Shown in pieces: positions 59,815 to 64,000 of a stretch of 64,000 nt of DNA (position 1 is its first letter; each line of letters begins with the position of its first letter). Made by a program: the position numbers and the translations under genes. Source of the stretch: Allomuricauda sp. CAU 1633 (GTDB lineage: Bacteria; Bacteroidota; Bacteroidia; Flavobacteriales; Flavobacteriaceae); NCBI RefSeq assembly GCF_017313225.1, contig NZ_JAFLNE010000005.1, forward strand, positions 1-64,000, written 5' to 3'. The notes under the pieces were generated by a model. The model was not told where the DNA came from. It saw only the letters and a program-made list of their open reading frames with translations, and did no database searches.

Positions 59815-61081
59815 TGTCACTTATTTTTAGGGAAATTATAAAGGTTGTACCCTCTCCCAATTTACTGTCTACCGTAATATTGCCACGGTGCATGCTTACA
59901 ATCTTATGCACATAGGATAATCCAAGACCATACCCTTTTACTTTATGCACATCGCCGTTCTTAACTCTATAATATTTTCTGAAAATCTTTTTTATATTAC
60001 TTTGTGAGATGCCCGGACCATTATCGGAAATGGCCATCAGTAGCTTTCCTTTCTGGATATGCGCATTGAGCCGTATCACTGGGTCATCTGAATACTTTTT
60101 GGCATTTTCCAAAAGGTTTCCAATAGCATTTTCCAAATGAAATTTTTCTGCCCGAATGGGATAAGTGTCTCCTTGCAAATCATAATCAAAATCGACCTCT
60201 TCATATTCCGATAGTGTTTTAAAGTCTTCACATATCCGCTGCAGCTCAGTTTTAAAATCCAGTTCTGTAAACTGCATTATTTTTTTACCAGACTCCAAGC
60301 TTGCCAATTCCAGTACTTTATCAATATGCCTTCGTAACCTATCGGTTTCCCGCCGAATCAATTCCAAAACAGGTTTCTTCTCTTCGGATATATCCTCTTC
60401 CAATATTTTGCTGGCCAGGCCGATGGAGAAAACTGGAGTCTTCAACTCATGGGTAAGATTATTGATGAAATCATTGGTGGTTGTGATCAAACTGCTCTGC
60501 CAATAAAACGATCGTAGCACCCAAAATACAACCACAATTATGGCTAGCAGAAAAATAGCACTTGGAATGGTCAACCCATTTAATTGACTTAAAAAATACT
60601 TGTTGATGTCTTCAAAACCCAATTCAAGAACTACTTCCTTATTTAAAAGATTGGGCAAATACCCTTCTATCTTAACTGGATACACAAGGATGTCATCATC
60701 CTTTACATGTGGTTTTAAAGACGTAAGATATTGTGTGGAATCCCTTGCGTACAATGAATAGGTAAACGGTGCGTCTATACCCGAAACCCCCAATTGATAC
60801 GAAATGTAATCGTTCAGGTAAAATTGGGAGAGCCTTTGCAGGCTATCCAAACTGACCTGCAATTCAGAGGTATCTTTTTTTATGGTACTACCAAGAGTGT
60901 ATGAAAGGGAATTGAGTTCGGAGAGTTCACTGTTTATATTTTCCCTTGCTTCATCAATCTTTTTTGAAAATTGTACTCGTGCAAGCCCCAAACCAACCCG
61001 AAGATATTGGTACTGTACCACCAAAAGGCCAATAACAGATACCACAAAAACAATGACGTATACATTTCTCCGTGTCAGCAT
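59804..61081 (-). CDS. Sensor histidine kinase
   Basis: 425 aa from the ATG at 61081 (MLTRRNVYVIVFVVSVIGLL); the frame extends ten codons upstream without a better signal. Two spans flank a ~150-residue periplasmic domain. HisKA with NLTHELKTPVFSIGL and a HATPase with IGNLLENAKKYSDDP, SDNGPGISQ and GYGLGLSYVH. Pairs with the OmpR regulator, in the order typical of RprX/RprY-like systems. Confidence 0.95.
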   Translation of the reverse strand: MLTRRNVYVIVFVVSVIGLLVVQYQYLRVGLGLARVQFSKKIDEARENINSELSELNSLSYTLGSTIKKDTSELQVSLDSLQRLSQFYLNDYISYQLGVSGIDAPFTYSLYARDSTQYLTSLKPHVKDDDILVYPVKIEGYLPNLLNKEVVLELGFEDINKYFLSQLNGLTIPSAIFLLAIIVVVFWVLRSFYWQSSLITTTNDFINNLTHELKTPVFSIGLASKILEEDISEEKKPVLELIRRETDRLRRHIDKVLELASLESGKKIMQFTELDFKTELQRICEDFKTLSEYEEVDFDYDLQGDTYPIRAEKFHLENAIGNLLENAKKYSDDPVIRLNAHIQKGKLLMAISDNGPGISQSNIKKIFRKYYRVKNGDVHKVKGYGLGLSYVHKIVSMHRGNITVDSKLGEGTTFIISLKISDNGQ

Positions 61082-61247
61082 ATTGCGAAGTAAACAAAAA
61101 ATCTGAAGCATTTAACCTATTGGTTGGCTTCATTAATCTTTCATTAATCTTTTTGTTCTTTCATTAACCGCTCCATATTCATCTATGTTTTACTTTAGTC
61201 TCAGAGTTTAGTTAGTTATAAGTAGCATAACATCCGTTAAAAACGTA

Positions 61248-61276
61248 AAAAACCGACCTTTTTGGTCGGTTTTTTT
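61248..61276. terminator. Intrinsic terminator after the T9SS gene
   Basis: AAACCGACC (61250-61258), loop TTTTT, GGTCGGTTT (61264-61272), with A and T tracts, active in both directions. Confidence 0.88.
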
Positions 61277-61296
61277 ATTTCAGTTCAATGGCGATA

Positions 61297-64000
61297 TTAT
61301 TTTTTAACCACTAATTGCTTGAAGTATATCTCTCCATCCTCAGTCAATATGTTTAAATGGTATACCCCACTTTGTAAATTAGTAATTGGTAAAACGTAAG
61401 TATTATAACCCGTTATTAATTCCAAAGCATTATGAGTGCCCACCAATTGTCCAGATGAATTAAAAATTTGTATCGCTTTTAAACCTGAACTATCACTGGT
61501 TGAAAGCGTAACTTCTGTTGTTCCAGGGTTAGGATATAACATAATTTCATACGGAACAATCTGCACGTTACTATCCAGGTCAATCGCTACATTATCCACT
61601 AGTCGTGCTGTAAGGCTTGGCGAAGAACCTGTCACGGTCACATTGTCAATGAAATAAAATTCTGGGTTCCCACTGACGATCATCTCCACAATAATCTGTA
61701 CAGTTGATCCCGTAAGGCCACTAGCCGTAAAGGTCTGAGGGTCTATGTCGTCCGATACAAAACCGAACTCCACAGGAGTGCCACCGTCCAAAATGTACAG
61801 CGCTCGCACAAAATCATCGCCTTCCTTGTTGTCCCTGTCATCGTCTACATCAACGGATACCGATACCGTTCCACCTATCGCAATGACCTCGGAGGTCCAC
61901 GCTCCAGGGGTATCACTGGCCCCTCTGGCCATGAAACGGCCATCGAGGACCTCAAAGGTCCCCCCGTCACGTGTCGAGGTCCAGGCTGTTGCCCCGTTGT
62001 CCACGGTGGCTCCATTGGTCAGGTCCTCAAAGTCCTCCAACCATATCGTTCCCCCTGAAGGGATAGTACCATATGTGGCCGTTATACTCACTGCCGAAGA
62101 TGGCATCGTTACGGTGGTAGAGGCGCTGTTGACATCAGCGACAGCTCCGACATCGCCCGTCCAGGCCTCGAACTGCTGGCCCGAGGGTGCTGCATCAGCT
62201 ACTATGTTGACCACCTCACCCGACTCGTAACTTCCATCACCACTTCCGTTGTTCACCGTAAGTGCATACGTTGTACCGCCGATCGGACTGTATGTGGCAG
62301 TCACACTCACTGCCGAAGATGGCATGGTAACCGTCGTTGAGGCACTGTTAACGTCAGCGACAGCTCCAACATCGCCCGTCCAGGCTTCGAACTGCTCGCC
62401 CACAGGGGCCGGATCGGCAACAATGTTCACCACCGTGCCCGATTCATAACTTCCATCGCCGCTTCCGCTGTTCACCGTAAGCGCATAGGTTGTGCCCCCG
62501 GCCGATTCACCCGTTACGGTCACATTGTCAATGAAATAAAATTCTGGGTTCCCGCTGACGATTATCTCTACCACGACCTGCACAGTTGAGCCCGTAAGGC
62601 CACTAGCCGTAAAGGTCTGAGGGTCTATGTCGTCCGATACAGAACCGAACTCCACAGGGGTGCCACCGTCCAAAATGTACAGGGCTCGCACAAAATCATC
62701 GCCTTCCTTGTTGTTGTTCACATCGTCCACATCAACGGATACCGAGACCGTTCCGCCTATCGCAATGACCTCGGAGGTCCACACTCCAGGAGTATCACTG
62801 GCGCCCCTGGCCATGAATTGGCCATCGAGAACCTCAAAGGTCCCCCCGTCACGTGTCGAGGTCCAGGCTGTTGCTCCGTTGTCCACGGTGGCCCCATTGG
62901 TCAGGTCCTCAAAGTCCTCAAGCCATATCGTTCCCCCTGATGGGATAGTACCATACGTGGCCGTTATATTCACTGCCGAAGATGGCATCGTTACTGTGGT
63001 AGAGGCGCTGTTGACATCAGCGACAGCTCCAACATCGCCCGTCCAAGCCTCGAACTGCTGGCCCGAGGGTGCTGCATCAGCTGTAATGTTGACCACCTCG
63101 CCCGACTCGTAACTTCCATCGCCACTTCCGTTGTTCACCGTAAGTGCATACGTTGTACCGCCTATTGGGCTGTACGTGGCGGTAACACTCACTGCCGAAG
63201 ATGGCATGGTAACCGTCGTTGAGGCACTGTTAACGTCAGAGACAGCACCCACATCGCCCGTCCAGGCTTCGAACTGCTCGCCCACAGGGGCCGGATCGGC
63301 AACAATGTTCACCACCGTGCCCGATTCATAACTTCCATCGCCGCTTCCGCTGTTCACCGTAAGCGCATAGGTTGTGCCCCCGGCCGATTCACCCGTTACG
63401 GTCACATTGTCAATGAAATAAAATTCTGGGTTCCCGCTGACGATTATCTCTACCACGACCTGCACAGTTGAGCCCGTAAGGCCACTAGCCGTAAAGGTCT
63501 GTGGGTCTATGTCGTCCGATACAGAACCGAACTCCACAGGGGTGCCACCGTCCAAAATGTACAGGGCTCGCACAAAATCATCGCCTTCCTTGTTGTTGTT
63601 CACATCGTCTACATCTACCGATATAGAGACCGTTCCGCCTATTGCAATGACCTCGGAGGTCCACACTCCAGGGGTATCACTGGCGCCCCTGGCCATGAAT
63701 TGGCCATCGAGAACCTCAAAGGTCCCCCCATCACGTGTCGAGGTCCAGGCTGTTGCCCCGTTGTCCACGGTGGCCCCATTGGTCAGGTCCTCAAAGTCCT
63801 CCAGCCATATTGTTCCAGAGACACCGCCTTCATTCCCTTCCAATCCAATGGTCAATGTCTCTCCAATGCCATAATCAATCACTAAATCAGCTGTTGCATC
63901 GCTAGATGAGCCTGTGTAGATCAATGATAATTGGTGTGTTGAATTTGCTTTTATGAATCCGGGATTCATCGCTCCGGATACAATGGCAAAATCTGATGCA
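61297..64000 (-). CDS. Giant repeat-containing T9SS surface protein (3' part)
   Basis: The 5' end is outside the window; about 900 residues are visible. Three copies of a ~140-residue domain (WLEDFEDLTNGATVDNGATA; VSVDVDDVNNNKEGDDFVR) alternate with pairs of InlB-like B-repeat domains (TYALTVNNGSGDGSYESGEV; FEAWTGDVGAVADVNSASTT). The C-terminal type A T9SS sorting signal reads MLYPNPGTTEVTLSTSDSSG, LQSGVYHLNILTEDG and KQLVVKK. Exported and displayed on the surface, perhaps as an adhesin. Confidence 0.88.
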   Translation of the reverse strand, partial: ASDFAIVSGAMNPGFIKANSTHQLSLIYTGSSSDATADLVIDYGIGETLTIGLEGNEGGVSGTIWLEDFEDLTNGATVDNGATAWTSTRDGGTFEVLDGQFMARGASDTPGVWTSEVIAIGGTVSISVDVDDVNNNKEGDDFVRALYILDGGTPVEFGSVSDDIDPQTFTASGLTGSTVQVVVEIIVSGNPEFYFIDNVTVTGESAGGTTYALTVNSGSGDGSYESGTVVNIVADPAPVGEQFEAWTGDVGAVSDVNSASTTVTMPSSAVSVTATYSPIGGTTYALTVNNGSGDGSYESGEVVNITADAAPSGQQFEAWTGDVGAVADVNSASTTVTMPSSAVNITATYGTIPSGGTIWLEDFEDLTNGATVDNGATAWTSTRDGGTFEVLDGQFMARGASDTPGVWTSEVIAIGGTVSVSVDVDDVNNNKEGDDFVRALYILDGGTPVEFGSVSDDIDPQTFTASGLTGSTVQVVVEIIVSGNPEFYFIDNVTVTGESAGGTTYALTVNSGSGDGSYESGTVVNIVADPAPVGEQFEAWTGDVGAVADVNSASTTVTMPSSAVSVTATYSPIGGTTYALTVNNGSGDGSYESGEVVNIVADAAPSGQQFEAWTGDVGAVADVNSASTTVTMPSSAVSITATYGTIPSGGTIWLEDFEDLTNGATVDNGATAWTSTRDGGTFEVLDGRFMARGASDTPGAWTSEVIAIGGTVSVSVDVDDDRDNKEGDDFVRALYILDGGTPVEFGFVSDDIDPQTFTASGLTGSTVQIIVEMIVSGNPEFYFIDNVTVTGSSPSLTARLVDNVAIDLDSNVQIVPYEIMLYPNPGTTEVTLSTSDSSGLKAIQIFNSSGQLVGTHNALELITGYNTYVLPITNLQSGVYHLNILTEDGEIYFKQLVVKK
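61634..63812 (-). repeat. 882-bp tandem repeat, about 2.5 copies
   Basis: Identical landmarks recur at exactly 882 bp: 61634, 62516 and 63398. Units are 61634-62515, 62516-63397 and a partial 63398-63812. Within each full unit the InlB-like domains form a smaller ~205-bp duplication. Copies differ at few positions, so they are young or kept alike by gene conversion. Confidence 0.92.

Noticed and set aside
51180..61111. One merged signalling cascade from all three two-component systems
   Set aside because: The pairs have different output types and separate operons; only the NarL pair is tied to the AAATACCC elements.
1..64000. tRNA or rRNA genes
   Set aside because: No complete tRNA cloverleaf or rRNA segment was seen; only a possible 3' tRNA fragment at 21512-21530.

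Overview
The window comes from a member of the Bacteroidota, family Flavobacteriaceae. The evidence is the gliding genes gldF and gldG, type IX secretion (T9SS) C-terminal sorting domains on two giant surface proteins, promoters of the TTTG / TAnnTTTG type, a flavobacterial Fur-like protein, and the run purC-phoH-SAM hydrolase-gldFG-dnaN. A Muricauda/Flagellimonas-like genus is possible, but the sequence does not prove it.

1 to about 21530 is the right-hand part of an integrated temperate phage; its left end lies outside the window. Two transcription units diverge from a control region at 7.9-8.1 kb. The leftward unit carries about 20 very small, mostly overlapping genes, a Fur-like regulator and the terminase small and large subunits, and continues out of the window towards structural genes. 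The rightward unit carries RNase HI, two small membrane or lipoprotein genes, an oppositely oriented repressor-like gene at 10.5-10.9 kb, a long run of small early genes, a protein with 32 tetrapeptide repeats (12.9-14.3 kb), an SSB-like protein, NinG, a DnaC-type helicase loader, YopX, cargo genes for an outer membrane barrel and an SPFH protein, an Xis-like protein and a tyrosine integrase. The phage switch can be read directly: three helically phased GAAATTTATTTC-like operators lie between the two divergent promoters, and two more precede the repressor gene. A terminated small RNA with a pseudoknot follows the rightward promoter. A likely attachment remnant and a host terminator mark the prophage end at 21.51-21.56 kb.

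21.7-36.8 kb is chromosomal. It holds a Crp/Fnr regulator with a barrel protein, DoxX and FMN reductase; acetate uptake and activation (DUF4212 + symporter + acs); purC, phoH, SAM hydrolase, a small monooxygenase-like protein, gldF, gldG and dnaN; and DUF4870 divergent from mnmE.

36.9-55.2 kb is an unusual envelope block. A rightward operon (papain-like protease with a DUF4384-like tail, lipoprotein, CHASE2 membrane protein, secreted protein) faces a leftward series (four-helix-bundle membrane sensor, secreted protein, TPR-like histidine kinase, NarL-type regulator, secreted protein, M48 metalloprotease, DUF5723 outer membrane protein, 1812-residue LRR/Calx-beta T9SS protein, small lipoprotein). 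The same AAATACCC inverted-repeat element precedes three of these transcription units, so they may be one regulon controlled by the kinase/regulator pair inside the block.

55.3-64 kb holds a secreted protein, a GreA/Rnk-like factor, a sigma-54 response regulator with its GAF histidine kinase, an OmpR-type regulator with its kinase, and the 3' end of a giant T9SS surface-protein gene built from 882-bp tandem repeats.
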